A stretch of DNA of 49,066 nt from JAVKFY01 sp040223615 (GCA_040223615.1 JAVKFY010000032.1:1-49066); one strand, 5' to 3'. Counted from the first letter of the stretch, positions 32,593-41,675 are shown. Notes: generated by a model from the letters alone, not told the origin. Made by a program: numbers and translations.

Positions 32593-33069
32593 GTGCCGGC
32601 ACGCGGCTGCATCGTGATTTGCATTGGCAATCCCGACCGGGGCGACGACGGGCTCGGGCCAGCGGTAGCGCGCCAACTGCGCAGCAGATTGGCAGCCGGC
32701 GTCGAAGTCATCGAGTTGGATGGCGAGGCTACTGCGCTGCTGGCGGCGCTCGACGGCGCCGGCTCGGCCTATCTCGTCGATGCCTGCGCCGGCGGCGCGG
32801 CTCCGGGCACAGTGCACCGGTTCGATGCCGTCGATGCTGCGCTGCCGGAGGCAATGTATGACCTGTCGACCCATGGCCTAGGACTGGGCGCTGCGATCGA
32901 GCTTGCCCGCGCGCTGGGGCAGCTGCCGCCTCGATGCACCGTCCTGGCCGTCGAGGGCCGCGACTTCAATATCGGTGCGCCGTTATCGCCACCGGTCGCC
33001 GCCGCCGTTAACGATGTGTGTCGCCGGTTGCAGGCCGAGATCGCCGAGACCGAGATGTCCGATGCATGA
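32593..33069 (+). CDS. [NiFe] hydrogenase maturation protease (HycI/HyaD family)
   Basis: A 158-residue endopeptidase that removes the C-terminal peptide of the large subunit after nickel insertion. It shows IVICIGNPDRGDDGLGP (nickel-sensing Glu/Asp region), AYLVDACAGG and STHGLGL. GTG 32593 is the start, 3 bp after the hydA stop. The C-terminus overlaps the hypA start by 8 bp. Confidence 0.9.
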   Translation: MPARGCIVICIGNPDRGDDGLGPAVARQLRSRLAAGVEVIELDGEATALLAALDGAGSAYLVDACAGGAAPGTVHRFDAVDAALPEAMYDLSTHGLGLGAAIELARALGQLPPRCTVLAVEGRDFNIGAPLSPPVAAAVNDVCRRLQAEIAETEMSDA

Positions 33070-33325
33070 AGCATCGTTGATCGACAGCCTGATGCGCCGC
33101 ATCGACGAGGTGGCGCGTGCCGAGGGCGCCCGGCGCGTGGTGAGCGTCGCGGTCTGGCTCGGCGCGTTGACCCACATGTCGGCGGGGCACTTCATCGAGC
33201 ACTTTGGACATGCCGCCGCCGGCACCATCGCCGAAGGCGCGGCGCTTAATGTCGATGTCTCCAGCGACATGTCGCACGCGCGCGCGCAGGAAATCGTGCT
33301 GCAGAGTGTCGAGGTGGAGACCTAG
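33062..33325 (+). CDS. hypA: HypA-like nickel chaperone lacking the zinc finger
   Basis: An 87-residue protein starting MHEASLIDSLMRRIDEVA, with the nickel-binding His2-Glu3 of HypA intact, then VVSVAVWLGALTHMSAGHFIEHFGHAAAGTIAEGAAL. Normal HypA (about 113 aa) next has a zinc loop with two CxxC pairs. Here it is replaced by the short NVDVSSDMSHARAQEIVL before the family-like end QSVEVE, and there is no cysteine in the protein. No hypB accompanies it. It probably helps insert Ni but may work differently from the standard protein. It overlaps the protease gene. Confidence 0.85.
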   Translation: MHEASLIDSLMRRIDEVARAEGARRVVSVAVWLGALTHMSAGHFIEHFGHAAAGTIAEGAALNVDVSSDMSHARAQEIVLQSVEVET

Positions 33326-33329
33326 GTCG

Positions 33330-35654
33330 ATGTCGTTGCGAGCCGATACCGTGATCGCGACGCCGGAGGCCGCTGTGCGTCGCCGCATCGTCGTGCGCGG
33401 GGCGGTGCAGGGCGTCGGCTTCCGTCCCTTCGTCTATCGCCAGGCTACGGCCCTGGGACTGGCCGGCTCGGTCGCCAACACGGCGGTGGGCGTGGTCATC
33501 GAGGCAGAGGGCAGCGCTACGTCGATCGCCGCCCTGGTGCGGGCGATCCAAGCGGCGCCGCCGGCGCACGCGCAGGTGATCGCGGTTGACGAACAATCCG
33601 TCACTGTCCGCGGCGACAGCTGTTTCGAGGTCCGTACCAGCGATGCCGCCGGACGCCGCGCGACGCAGCTTCTGCCCGATCTCGCGACCTGTCCGGCCTG
33701 TCTGGCGGAGTTACTTGACCCCACCGATCGCCGCCATCGCCATCCGTTCATCAGCTGCACCGATTGCGGCCCGCGCTACAGCATCGTCGAGGACGTGCCC
33801 TACGACCGTTCACGCACCGCCATGCGCCACTTCGCCATGTGCCTGACCTGCCGGCGCGAGTACGAGGACCCGGCGAACCGGCGGTTTCATGCCGAGACCA
33901 TCGCCTGCCCCAAATGTGGCCCGCAGCTCGCGCTCTGGGATCGCGCTGCCAAGGTGATCGCCGTCCGGGACGAGGCATTGCGCGCCGCGGCCATGGCCAT
34001 CCGCGAGGGCGGCATCGTCGCGGTCAAGGGCATCGGCGGGTTCCACCTGATGGCCGATGCGCGCAACGAGGTGGCGGTGCGCCGGCTGCGCGCTGGCAAG
34101 CGGCGCGACGACAAGCCCTTCGCGGTGATGTTCGCGTCCGTTGCGGCGGTGCGCGCCGCCTGCCGCGTCGATCCCGAAGAAGCCGAGCTACTGGGCGCGA
34201 CCGAACGGCCCATCGTGCTGCTCGGGCGCGAGTCCGGCGCGGTCGCAACCGCCGTGGCGCCGGGCAGCCCCCGGCTTGGCGCGATGTTGCCCTACAGCCC
34301 ATTCCACCATCTGTTGCTGCACGATCTCGGATTTCCCGTCGTCGCCACCAGCGGCAACATCAGTGACGAACCCATCGTCGTCGACGAGCGTGAAGCCTTG
34401 GACCGCCTCGCCGGTGTCGCCGACCTGTTTCTGGTCCACGACCGGCCGATCTTGCGCCCGCTCGACGACTCCGTGGCGCACGTGGTCTGCGGCGCGCCGC
34501 AGGTTCTGCGTCGCGCGCGCGGCTATGCGCCAGCACCGGTCACGGGTGCCGGACTGCTGCCTGGCATCATCGCCTACGGTGCACACCTGAAGGCCACGGT
34601 CGCCGTCACCGGCGCCGGCAGCGCCACCTTGAGCCAGCACCTGGGCGACCTCGAGACGGTCGCGGCGCGAGACGTGTACCGCCGCGCCATCGACGACCTT
34701 GGCCAGCTCCACGAAGCCAGCGCGCAGGTCAGTGCCTGCGACCTGCATCCCGACTACGCCTCCAGCCGGTTGGCGCAGCAGCGCGGCTTGCGGTTGGCGC
34801 CGGTTCAACATCATGTGGCCCACGTCGCGGCCTGCCTCGCCGAGCACGACATCGCGCCGCCGGCCCTTGGAGTCGCCTGGGACGGAACCGGCTACGGCCC
34901 CGACGGGACGATCTGGGGCGGCGAGTTCATCGAGTTGAGGCGCGGCCGCTGGCGGCGCGCCGCGCATCTGCGCCGCTTCTCCTTGCCGGGCGGCGATGCC
35001 GCCGCGCGCGAGCCGCGCCGTGCCGCGCTCGGGATGCTTTACGCGGCGTATGGCGGCGCCGCTTTCGCGATGGATGACCTGGCGCCGGTGGCCAGCTTCA
35101 CCGGCACCGAGCTCGAACTGCTGCGCAGGGCCCTGGCACGCGGCATCAACGCGCCGCTTGCGTCCAGCATGGGCCGGCTGTTCGACGCCTTCGCCGCGCT
35201 CTGCGGCCTGCATCAGCGCACGACCTACGAGGGCCAGGCGGCGATGGCGCTCGAAGCGGCGGCAGAAGGCGCGGTGCCGTCACGCGCCTACGACCTGCCG
35301 TTGCGCGCGGCGGCCGATGGCGGCCTGGAGGTGGATTGGTGGCCGGCCCTGGCGGCGGCCCTGGATGACCTGCGTGGCGGAGCCGGGCCGGGCGCGATCT
35401 CGGCGGCGCTACATCAAGGCCTCGTCGCGGCCATCGTCGCCGTCGCGGCCCATGTCGGCGAGCCGCGCGTGGCGCTGACCGGCGGCTGCTTCCAAAATCG
35501 CCGGTTGACCGAGTCCGCCTTCGCGGCCTTGCGCCAGGCCGGCTTCGAGCCGCTGTGGCACCGGCGGGTGCCGCCGAACGACGGCGGCATCGCGCTGGGC
35601 CAGGCGGCGTGGACGTCCTGGACCCTGCAGGAGGAAGCGCCGCCATGTGTCTAG
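33330..35654 (+). CDS. hypF: HypF carbamoyltransferase (hydrogenase cyanide-ligand synthesis)
   Basis: A 774-residue protein with all expected parts in order: acylphosphatase (RGAVQGVGFRPFVYRQA, about residues 18-105), two zinc-finger pairs (CPACLAELLD ... CTDCGPRYSI; CLTCRREYED ... CPKCGPQL), the YrdC domain (KGIGGFHLMADA ... KRRDDKPFAVM ... SGNISDEPI) and the carbamoyltransferase (PVQHHVAHVAACLAEH, GGCFQNRRL). It uses carbamoyl phosphate and ATP to load HypE. ATG 33330 is 4 bp after the hypA stop. The end overlaps hypC by 10 bp. Confidence 0.93.
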   Translation: MSLRADTVIATPEAAVRRRIVVRGAVQGVGFRPFVYRQATALGLAGSVANTAVGVVIEAEGSATSIAALVRAIQAAPPAHAQVIAVDEQSVTVRGDSCFEVRTSDAAGRRATQLLPDLATCPACLAELLDPTDRRHRHPFISCTDCGPRYSIVEDVPYDRSRTAMRHFAMCLTCRREYEDPANRRFHAETIACPKCGPQLALWDRAAKVIAVRDEALRAAAMAIREGGIVAVKGIGGFHLMADARNEVAVRRLRAGKRRDDKPFAVMFASVAAVRAACRVDPEEAELLGATERPIVLLGRESGAVATAVAPGSPRLGAMLPYSPFHHLLLHDLGFPVVATSGNISDEPIVVDEREALDRLAGVADLFLVHDRPILRPLDDSVAHVVCGAPQVLRRARGYAPAPVTGAGLLPGIIAYGAHLKATVAVTGAGSATLSQHLGDLETVAARDVYRRAIDDLGQLHEASAQVSACDLHPDYASSRLAQQRGLRLAPVQHHVAHVAACLAEHDIAPPALGVAWDGTGYGPDGTIWGGEFIELRRGRWRRAAHLRRFSLPGGDAAAREPRRAALGMLYAAYGGAAFAMDDLAPVASFTGTELELLRRALARGINAPLASSMGRLFDAFAALCGLHQRTTYEGQAAMALEAAAEGAVPSRAYDLPLRAAADGGLEVDWWPALAAALDDLRGGAGPGAISAALHQGLVAAIVAVAAHVGEPRVALTGGCFQNRRLTESAFAALRQAGFEPLWHRRVPPNDGGIALGQAAWTSWTLQEEAPPCV

Positions 35655-35896
35655 CCGTCCCCGGCCGCCTGCTCTCGATCGCCGGCGACGATCCACTGCT
35701 GCGCACCGGGCGGGTCGACTTCGGCGGCATCGTCAAGGAGATCAGCCTGGCCTACGTACCGGAGGCGAAGATCGACGACTTCGTGCTGGTGCATGTCGGC
35801 TTCGCCCTCACGGTGATCGACGAGGCCAAGGCCGAGCGCGTGCTGGGGCACCTGCGCGAGATAGCCGCCCTGCTGGACGCCGATGAAGCATCGTGA
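35645..35896 (+). CDS. hypC: HypC hydrogenase assembly chaperone
   Basis: An 83-residue protein starting MCLAVPGRLLSI, with the essential Cys2 that binds the Fe(CN)2CO unit, and the HypC/HupF core VDFGGIVKEISLAYVPEAK and DDFVLVHVGFAL. It works with HypD to assemble the iron ligands and hand them to the large subunit. Overlaps both hypF and hypD. Confidence 0.92.
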   Translation: MCLAVPGRLLSIAGDDPLLRTGRVDFGGIVKEISLAYVPEAKIDDFVLVHVGFALTVIDEAKAERVLGHLREIAALLDADEAS

Positions 35897-36971
35897 CGAA
35901 TACCGCGACGGCGCGGTGGCGCGGGCACTGGCGCGCGAGATCGCCGGCACCGCGACCCGCCCCTGGACCTTGATGGAGGTCTGTGGCGGACAGACCCACG
36001 CGATCGTCCGCCACGGCATCGACCGCCTGCTGCCGCCGGGATTGACGCTGGTGCACGGGCCCGGCTGTCCGGTCTGCGTCACGCCGGTCGAGTATGTCGA
36101 CAAGGCGATCGAGATCGCCGGACGGCCCGAGGTCATCTTGTGTTCGTTCGGCGACATGCTGCGGGTGCCGGGCGAGCGGGGCGACCTGCTGGCCGCCAAG
36201 TCGCGCGGCGCCGACGTACGCGCGATCTATTCGCCGCTGGACGCGTTGGCGATCGCGCGTGCCGCACCGGAGCGCCAGGTAGTGCTGTTCGCGGTCGGCT
36301 TCGAGACCACGGCGCCGGCCAATGCCATGGCCGCCTACCGGGCCAGGGCCGACGGCCTGTCGAACTTTTCGATGCTGGTCTCGCATGTGCTGGTGCCGCC
36401 GGCGATGCGCGCGCTGCTCGACGCGCCGGGCAACCGCGTGCAGGGCTTCCTCGCCGCCGGCCATGTCTGCACAGTGATGGGGGCCGACGAATACGAGCCG
36501 ATCGCAGGCGCCTATGGCGTGCCGATCGTGATCACCGGGTTCGAGCCGGTGGACATTCTGGAGGGCGTGCTGATGTGCGTGCGCCAGCTCGAGGCCGGTC
36601 GCGCCGTGGTCGAGAACCAGTACAGCCGTGCCGTCCGGCCGCAGGGCAATCGCGCGGCGCAGCAGATCATGCGCGAGGTGTTCCGCGTCATCCCGCGGCG
36701 CTGGCGCGGCATCGGCGACATCGCCGCGAGCGGGCTGGGGCTGGCCGAGGCCTATGCCGACCTCGACGCCGAGCGCCGCTTCGGCGCCGTCGATTGCGGC
36801 GACGAGCCGGCGGGCCGGTGCATCAGCGGCGCCATCTTGCGCGGCGAGCGGCGGCCGACCGACTGCCCCGCCTTCGGCCACGGCTGCACGCCGGAGCGGC
36901 CGCTTGGCGTCACCATGGTCTCGTCGGAGGGCGCTTGCGCCGCCTACTACCGCTACCGGAGCCGGGCATGA
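35883..36971 (+). CDS. hypD: HypD hydrogenase maturation protein
   Basis: A 362-residue [4Fe-4S] protein with the family motifs EVCGGQTHAIVRHG, GPGCPVCVTP, GFETTAPANAMA and the C-terminal cluster region FGHGCTPERPLG. It is the scaffold on which Fe(CN)2CO forms together with HypC and HypE. It overlaps hypC by 14 bp and hypE by 4 bp. Confidence 0.93.
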   Translation: MKHRDEYRDGAVARALAREIAGTATRPWTLMEVCGGQTHAIVRHGIDRLLPPGLTLVHGPGCPVCVTPVEYVDKAIEIAGRPEVILCSFGDMLRVPGERGDLLAAKSRGADVRAIYSPLDALAIARAAPERQVVLFAVGFETTAPANAMAAYRARADGLSNFSMLVSHVLVPPAMRALLDAPGNRVQGFLAAGHVCTVMGADEYEPIAGAYGVPIVITGFEPVDILEGVLMCVRQLEAGRAVVENQYSRAVRPQGNRAAQQIMREVFRVIPRRWRGIGDIAASGLGLAEAYADLDAERRFGAVDCGDEPAGRCISGAILRGERRPTDCPAFGHGCTPERPLGVTMVSSEGACAAYYRYRSRA

Positions 36972-38023
36972 GCGAGCCCGACGACGAGTTCGCCCCGACC
37001 TGCCCGGCGCCGGGCGCCGCGGACGACACCGTGCAGCTGGCGCACGGCGGCGGCGGGCGCGCCATGGCCCGGCTGATCGACACCATCCTGCTACCCGCCT
37101 TCAACGACCCCGAGCTCGACCGGCGGCACGACGGCGCCGTGCTCGCCCTCGACGGGCCGGCCGCCTTCACCACCGACAGCTACGTCGTGCGGCCGCTGGA
37201 ATTTCCCGGCGGCGACATTGGCACGCTGGCGGTGAACGGCACCGTGAACGACCTCGCCATGTGCGGCGCCCGGCCGCTGTATCTCAGTATCGGCCTGATC
37301 CTGGAGGAGGGCCTGCCGCTCGACGTGCTGCGGCGCATCATCGGCTCGATGCGCGACGCGGCGGCGCGGGCCGGCGTGCGGCTTGTCACCGGCGACACAA
37401 AGGTAGTCGACCGAGGCAAGGCCGACGGCCTGTTCATCAACACTGCCGGCCTCGGCCAGGTGGTCGCGCCGACGCCCATCGGACCGCAACAGGTTCGCGC
37501 CGGCGATGCCATCATCCTCAGCGGCGACATCGGCCGGCACGGCATGGCTGTGATGGGCGCGCGCGAAGGCTTCGGCTTCGAGACTGCGATCGAGAGCGAC
37601 TGCGCGCCGCTGGCCGCGCCGGTGCTGGCGCTGCTGGAGGCGGGGATCGACGTGCACTGCCTGCGCGACCTGACGCGCGGCGGCCTGGCCAGCGCGCTGG
37701 TCGAGATCGCCGAGACTGCGGCGATCGCGATCCAGGTCGAGGAAGCCGCGATTGCGGTGCGCGCCGACGTGGCGGCCGCGTGCGAGCTCTTCGGGCTCGA
37801 TCCGCTACACGTCGCCAACGAGGGCCGCTTCGTCGCGTTCGTCGCGTGCGACGACGCCGAGCGAGCCTGTGCCGCGCTGAAGCCGTTCGAGATCACCGCC
37901 AGCGCTACACAGATCGGTCATGTGGTCGAGGGCGCGCCAGGCAGCGTCGCCTGCGTCGGCGCTCTGGGTACCGCGCGGGCCATCGACATGCTAAGTGGCG
38001 ACTTGCTGCCGCGCATCTGCTGA
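36968..38023 (+). CDS. hypE: HypE carbamoyl dehydratase (hydrogenase cyanide-ligand synthesis)
   Basis: A 351-residue PurM/AIR-synthase-fold protein with VQLAHGGGGRAM, FTTDSYVV, AVNGTVNDLAMCGARP (nucleotide site) and the strictly required C-terminal Cys in LLPRIC, which carries the thiocyanate made from the carbamoyl group supplied by HypF. It ends the hydrogenase operon. No hypB gene follows; the next 558 bp have no clear gene. Confidence 0.93.
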   Translation: MSEPDDEFAPTCPAPGAADDTVQLAHGGGGRAMARLIDTILLPAFNDPELDRRHDGAVLALDGPAAFTTDSYVVRPLEFPGGDIGTLAVNGTVNDLAMCGARPLYLSIGLILEEGLPLDVLRRIIGSMRDAAARAGVRLVTGDTKVVDRGKADGLFINTAGLGQVVAPTPIGPQQVRAGDAIILSGDIGRHGMAVMGAREGFGFETAIESDCAPLAAPVLALLEAGIDVHCLRDLTRGGLASALVEIAETAAIAIQVEEAAIAVRADVAAACELFGLDPLHVANEGRFVAFVACDDAERACAALKPFEITASATQIGHVVEGAPGSVACVGALGTARAIDMLSGDLLPRIC

Positions 38024-38581
38024 CCTGCCGCTCGGATCGCCGGCGTCCCGTGTGCTCAGCTCGGCATTTCGTCCAGCGATGAACCCGCCTTTCGCCGTGG
38101 GAACACATCGTCGCCTCTCCCGCGCGAGTCAGCGGGGGACAAATACTTCGGCTCATCAGCAGCCTTGACCCACACACCGATCCAACTGCTGTTCGACCTC
38201 ACGGACTGCTTTAGGTTAGCTCGCGACCTATCGGGTGCTGGCGGCGATGTCACATCCTGGAGGCTAACCGGTCATCACCGGGCGATGTCGGCTTTCGAGG
38301 CTCTGATGTCTGTAGTCGGGCGCGTTTCGGGATTTCCGTGAGCATTTCCTAATGTGATAGGCCGACCCGGAAGCGACACTCCATGACATCGCGCATGTCC
38401 GTTTCGGGGTTGGTGCGCTGGAAAGAAGACCACAGCCCACCGGGTGCGCGAGGTGCGGCGATCTGGTCGACGTGAGCAGGCGAGACGAACATATAGCGGT
38501 GCCTTGGCCGGCACCAACGAACTCTGTCAGCCGCGCCGTATGAGGGGGCGAAAACCGGACCCGAACATCTGTTCCTACCGA
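38024..38581. other. Gene-poor spacer after hypE
   Basis: The 558-bp stretch contains only short open frames without recognisable family features, and composition and codon use differ from the hydrogenase operon. The phrase AGGCCGACCC (near 38363) recurs at about 39196 beyond the broken methyltransferase. This may mean the segment is decayed foreign sequence, but I see no terminal repeats. Confidence 0.5.
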
Positions 38582-39007
38582 CTAGTCGGCAGCGAGTTGG
38601 CGGTGGCAGGAGCGGGTATAAGGTGCAGTGATGTCTGTCTTTGCGGCGACAACCCAGCCCGTCTCGCGGAGAAGGGTCGGATAGTCGGTGTCCGTCTCAA
38701 TGAAGACAGGGCCGTTCGAGACAGCCCGCCCATAGTCGTCGCCTGCAAGTCCAGGGGCGACTGAGATGCCTGTAAATGCCATACGGCCGTCAGTGCGGAT
38801 CGCGCGACGACAAGCCGCAAGAACCGCACGTTTGTCGGTAAGGCAGCACAAGAGGTCGCTGTGGGTGAGGACGTCGAAGGTGGCGTCTGCAAACGGCAGT
38901 TCGACGGCGCCCGCGACGATGGCTCTGGCGCGCCCGGACAGGCGATCCCGGTGCGCCCGCTCGGTGGCGATCCTAAGGCCGGTCAGTCCAACACCATCAG
39001 CGGCCAT
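38582..39007 (-). pseudogene. SAM-dependent methyltransferase remnant
   Basis: The 141-residue frame reads as the middle and end of a class I methyltransferase (VELPFADATFDVLTHSDLLCCL, TDGRMAFTGISVAPG, TLLRETGWVV). The first half, including the SAM-binding motif I (normally xDxGCGxG), is absent: an in-frame TGA lies four codons before the ATG. Family members are usually 220-280 aa. It is probably a decayed gene, flanked by gene-poor sequence on both sides. Confidence 0.7.
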
Positions 39008-39327
39008 CGGGACTCAGACGTTTGCACCGGGCAGGGGACGATGCCCGCTGTCTCGTGTATGGTTTTGGTCAGCCGTGCTCATAATCGGCAGTGGTGGCCA
39101 TGTCCTAGTCCGGCTGCATTCCGGTCATTCTTGCGCGGGTGTCCGCTTTCCGCGCTCAAGCGTCCGGTCCAGGGCACATTCCCGACATCCCGTTAGGCCG
39201 ACCCAATGCGACGGTTTGATCGGTTCATGTCGTCTGACAGCGCGCCATCGACTTCTTATACGGCCAAAACCTGGAGCGGCCATTCAGGCAGGCTCGCCGC
39301 CCGTAAAGACCGGGCCTCCATCAGGTA
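39008..39327. other. Gene-poor spacer, no feature recognised
   Basis: The 320-bp stretch lies between the broken methyltransferase and the nucleoside phosphorylase. It should contain the missing 5' half of the methyltransferase but does not in any readable frame, so that part has been deleted or scrambled. Confidence 0.45.
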
Positions 39328-40155
39328 TCACGTCGCTGTCGTATTGTCCGGGCCGCGTTCCAAGAACCGCCTCGCCGCCGCAACGATGATGCGCAGAGCA
39401 TCGGTGCTTCCGTCAGCTTCGCCCTTCTCGAAGTCGCCCTCGACCTGGCCCATCTGGTTGGTGACATGCGCGAAGCAAAGCACGGGCTTTGCTCTGGCCC
39501 GGGCAAAGGCGTAGAGCGCCGCCGCTTCCATCTCCACCGCATGCAGGCCCTTGTCCTGCATCGCGGCGATCGCCTCAGCCGTCTCGCGGAACGGGGCGTC
39601 GGTCGTCCACGTGGCGCCGAGGATTAACGGCACCTGCATGCCATCGAACGCGTCGCGCATCACTGCCAGCAGCGCGTGGTCGATGGTGCTGAACGCCGCC
39701 GGTGGCGCGTAGTGGTAGCTGGTGCCTTCGTCACGCAAGGCGTGCTCGATCAGGATGAAGTAGGGCGGCGGCCGGATGGCCACCAACTGTCCGGCCGAAG
39801 TCATGCTGATCAGGAACCGGCAGCCGGAAGCGAAGAGTTCCTCGGCGAGCAACACCGCGAACGAAGCGCCCACCGCGCAGCCGATGATCCCGAACTCGAT
39901 GCCGGCCTCGACGAAACGGTAGAGCTCGGTGTGGTAGCAAGCCCAGGCGGGATCGGCGGTCGCGCGCCCGTCCGCCTTCAGCCGGCGCACCAGATCGCCG
40001 TCCGGATCGAGCAGGCAGATTGCCGGAACGGTTCCAGCGGCGAGCTGCTTCTGGCGTCGCGCCTCGCGCAGCAGGCTGTCCGGAGTGAAGGCCGACGGCG
40101 AGCCGTAGTGCTTGTCCGTCAGAATCGGTGGCTTCGAGCTGTCGCTTTCGGTCAT
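39328..40155 (-). CDS. Nucleoside phosphorylase family protein (PNP/UDP superfamily)
   Basis: A 275-residue cytoplasmic protein with the PNP_UDP_1 fold: IIGCAVGASFAVLLAEEL, ISMTSAGQL and the purine/ribose site LHAVEMEAAALYAFAR. Such enzymes split nucleosides (uridine, adenosine, MTA or SAH type) to base and sugar (phosphate). It is 10 bp after a SAM methyltransferase gene and is the last gene of the ArsR-rhodanese operon. A role in clearing SAH-derived nucleosides is possible but unproven. Confidence 0.83.
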   Translation of the reverse strand: MTESDSSKPPILTDKHYGSPSAFTPDSLLREARRQKQLAAGTVPAICLLDPDGDLVRRLKADGRATADPAWACYHTELYRFVEAGIEFGIIGCAVGASFAVLLAEELFASGCRFLISMTSAGQLVAIRPPPYFILIEHALRDEGTSYHYAPPAAFSTIDHALLAVMRDAFDGMQVPLILGATWTTDAPFRETAEAIAAMQDKGLHAVEMEAAALYAFARARAKPVLCFAHVTNQMGQVEGDFEKGEADGSTDALRIIVAAARRFLERGPDNTTAT

Positions 40156-40165
40156 GGACTATTGT

Positions 40166-40900
40166 TTAAGCTGTTGATTCTGAGCACGTTGTCACCGCCC
40201 GCAAGGCGATGAACGCGGCGCCCACGGTCGTCCGCTGTCCGAGCCATGGGTCGACAGGAGCCATGAGAGCCGCAGCCAACCCCCGCGGTGGATAGTAGAT
40301 CGCCCCGCACACGCCATCGGCTTGCAGGCCATGCCGCTCGACAAGCCGCCGCAGCTCTCGCGCCGTGCGGAAACTCGCCGCGCTCCAGGTCGAAGAACCA
40401 AGCCAGCCGCGGATTCGTCGGAGCGCCGCCCAGATGCTCCACCTGCCGAGTTCACCGATGACAAGTCGACCGCCGGGCTTGAGCACGCGTGACATCTCGG
40501 CAATGGCACGATCGGGCTCGGGTATGAAACACAGCACTGTCACTGCGACGACGCGGTCGAAGGTCTCGTCGGCGAACGGTAATGCCTCGGCCCGGCCGCG
40601 AACGAGATCGATACTGACCGACGCTGCCTCGGCGCGAGCGCCGGCTTCCGCGATCATGAGAGGGTCCGGGTCGAGGCCAGTCGCATGTGCGCCTCGGCGC
40701 GACAGCGCGTACGTCAAGGCGCCGTCGCCGCAGCCGACGTCCAGCACGTCGAGCCCGGCGACGTCTCCCAGCAGCTCAAGCAGCAGCTGTTGTTCCAGCG
40801 CATCGGTGATCCGGCCGAGGCGGCTCCGCCGCCACTTCGCGTAGGAATCGCGAACGCCCATAGGCGATGGCCGGGCCGTCGATGCTTGCCCTGTGGTCAT
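40166..40900 (-). CDS. Class I SAM-dependent methyltransferase
   Basis: A 244-residue soluble protein. Motif I is VLDVGCGDGALTYALSRRG, the acidic end of beta-2 is GLDPDP, and ALPFADETFDRVVAVTVLCFI and VLKPGGRLVIGELG give motifs II-III of UbiE/Coq5-like enzymes. The substrate is unknown. It starts 9 bp after the ArsR-rhodanese regulator and overlaps nothing. The three genes 41581-39328 appear to be one operon. Confidence 0.86.
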   Translation of the reverse strand: MTTGQASTARPSPMGVRDSYAKWRRSRLGRITDALEQQLLLELLGDVAGLDVLDVGCGDGALTYALSRRGAHATGLDPDPLMIAEAGARAEAASVSIDLVRGRAEALPFADETFDRVVAVTVLCFIPEPDRAIAEMSRVLKPGGRLVIGELGRWSIWAALRRIRGWLGSSTWSAASFRTARELRRLVERHGLQADGVCGAIYYPPRGLAAALMAPVDPWLGQRTTVGAAFIALRAVTTCSESTA

Positions 40901-40909
40901 CGCATGTCG

Positions 40910-41581
40910 CTATGCGGGGACGTCCGACTCCACCGGCAGGCCGGCGGCGCGCCATTCCGGCAGCCCGTCCTCAAGCCGGCGGACCTGGTAGCCGCGCGCC
41001 CGCAGGCGGGCGACCGCCTCGTACGACAGCACGCAGTACGGGCCGCGACAGTAGGCGACGATCTCCTGTGCCGGATCGAACTCGGCCAGCCGCCGCTCCA
41101 GCTCACCAAGCGGAATGTTGACGGCGCCGGGTAGGTGGCCGAGCGCGAACTCGTCCGCCGGCCGGACATCGAGCACCGTCACGATGCCCGCCTTCATCCG
41201 GTCGACGAGGTCAGTGCGGGCGACCGCCTCCAGGTTGTCGCGAGCATCGAAGTAGCTACGCACGACGCGCTCGACCTCCGCTGACTGGCGCTCGGCGATC
41301 TGGCGCAGTGATGCCAGCAGGTCCAGCACGCCGTCGTCGCCCAGCCGGTAGAAGATGAAGCTGCCCTGCCGCCGCGCCGCGACCAGGCCGGCGCGGCGCA
41401 GCTGCTGCAGGTGCTGCGACGCATTCGCGACCGACACGCGGGTGCGGTCAGCCAGCACTTCGACGCTGCGCTCGCCCTGGGCCAGCTGCTCCAACAGTTC
41501 GAGCCGCAGCGGGTGCGCGGCCGCCTTCGCCACGGCCGCGAACTGCTCGAACAGGGCGCGCTTCGGATTCGTCGTTGACAT
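40910..41581 (-). CDS. ArsR/SmtB-family regulator fused to a rhodanese domain
   Basis: A 223-residue protein. The N-terminal winged helix (residues about 5-90; HPLRLELLEQLAQGERSV, SVANASQHLQQLRRAGLV) binds DNA. The C-terminal rhodanese (about 120-220) has VLDVRPADEFALGHLPGAVNIPLG and the active-site loop CRGPYC. Such fusions probably sense sulfane sulfur or thiols through the rhodanese Cys. ATG 41581 (MSTTNPKRA) is preferred; ATG 41596 is an in-frame alternative. A palindrome lies 22 bp upstream, between it and the divergent desaturase-like gene. Confidence 0.88.
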   Translation of the reverse strand: MSTTNPKRALFEQFAAVAKAAAHPLRLELLEQLAQGERSVEVLADRTRVSVANASQHLQQLRRAGLVAARRQGSFIFYRLGDDGVLDLLASLRQIAERQSAEVERVVRSYFDARDNLEAVARTDLVDRMKAGIVTVLDVRPADEFALGHLPGAVNIPLGELERRLAEFDPAQEIVAYCRGPYCVLSYEAVARLRARGYQVRRLEDGLPEWRAAGLPVESDVPA

Positions 41582-41602
41582 GCGGTACCGACTCATTCAT
41601 CT

Positions 41603-41622
41603 ATTCAACGAATTGATTGAAT
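41603..41622. promoter_or_regulatory. Palindromic operator ATTCAACGAATTGATTGAAT
   Basis: A 20-bp dyad (ATTCAA...TTGAAT with central AATT) between the divergent ArsR-rhodanese and sterol-desaturase-like genes. Size, symmetry and A+T content fit an ArsR/SmtB-type operator, so it is the likely self-regulatory site and may control both directions. Confidence 0.7.
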
Positions 41623-41675
41623 AATGGTTGCAGCGGGTCCACCCGTCAAGCCGTCGTCGCGCGAGGTGCCGCGCC

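Noticed and set aside
36140..36967. Apparent N-terminal extension of HypE
   Set aside because: It is a shadow of HypD; HypE starts at ATG 36968, overlapping the HypD stop, at normal family length.
36628..38082. 484-codon Arg/Ala-rich open frame on the plus strand within hypD/hypE
   Set aside because: Out of frame with HypD/HypE, whose motifs are complete; low-complexity composition is typical of a GC-rich shadow.
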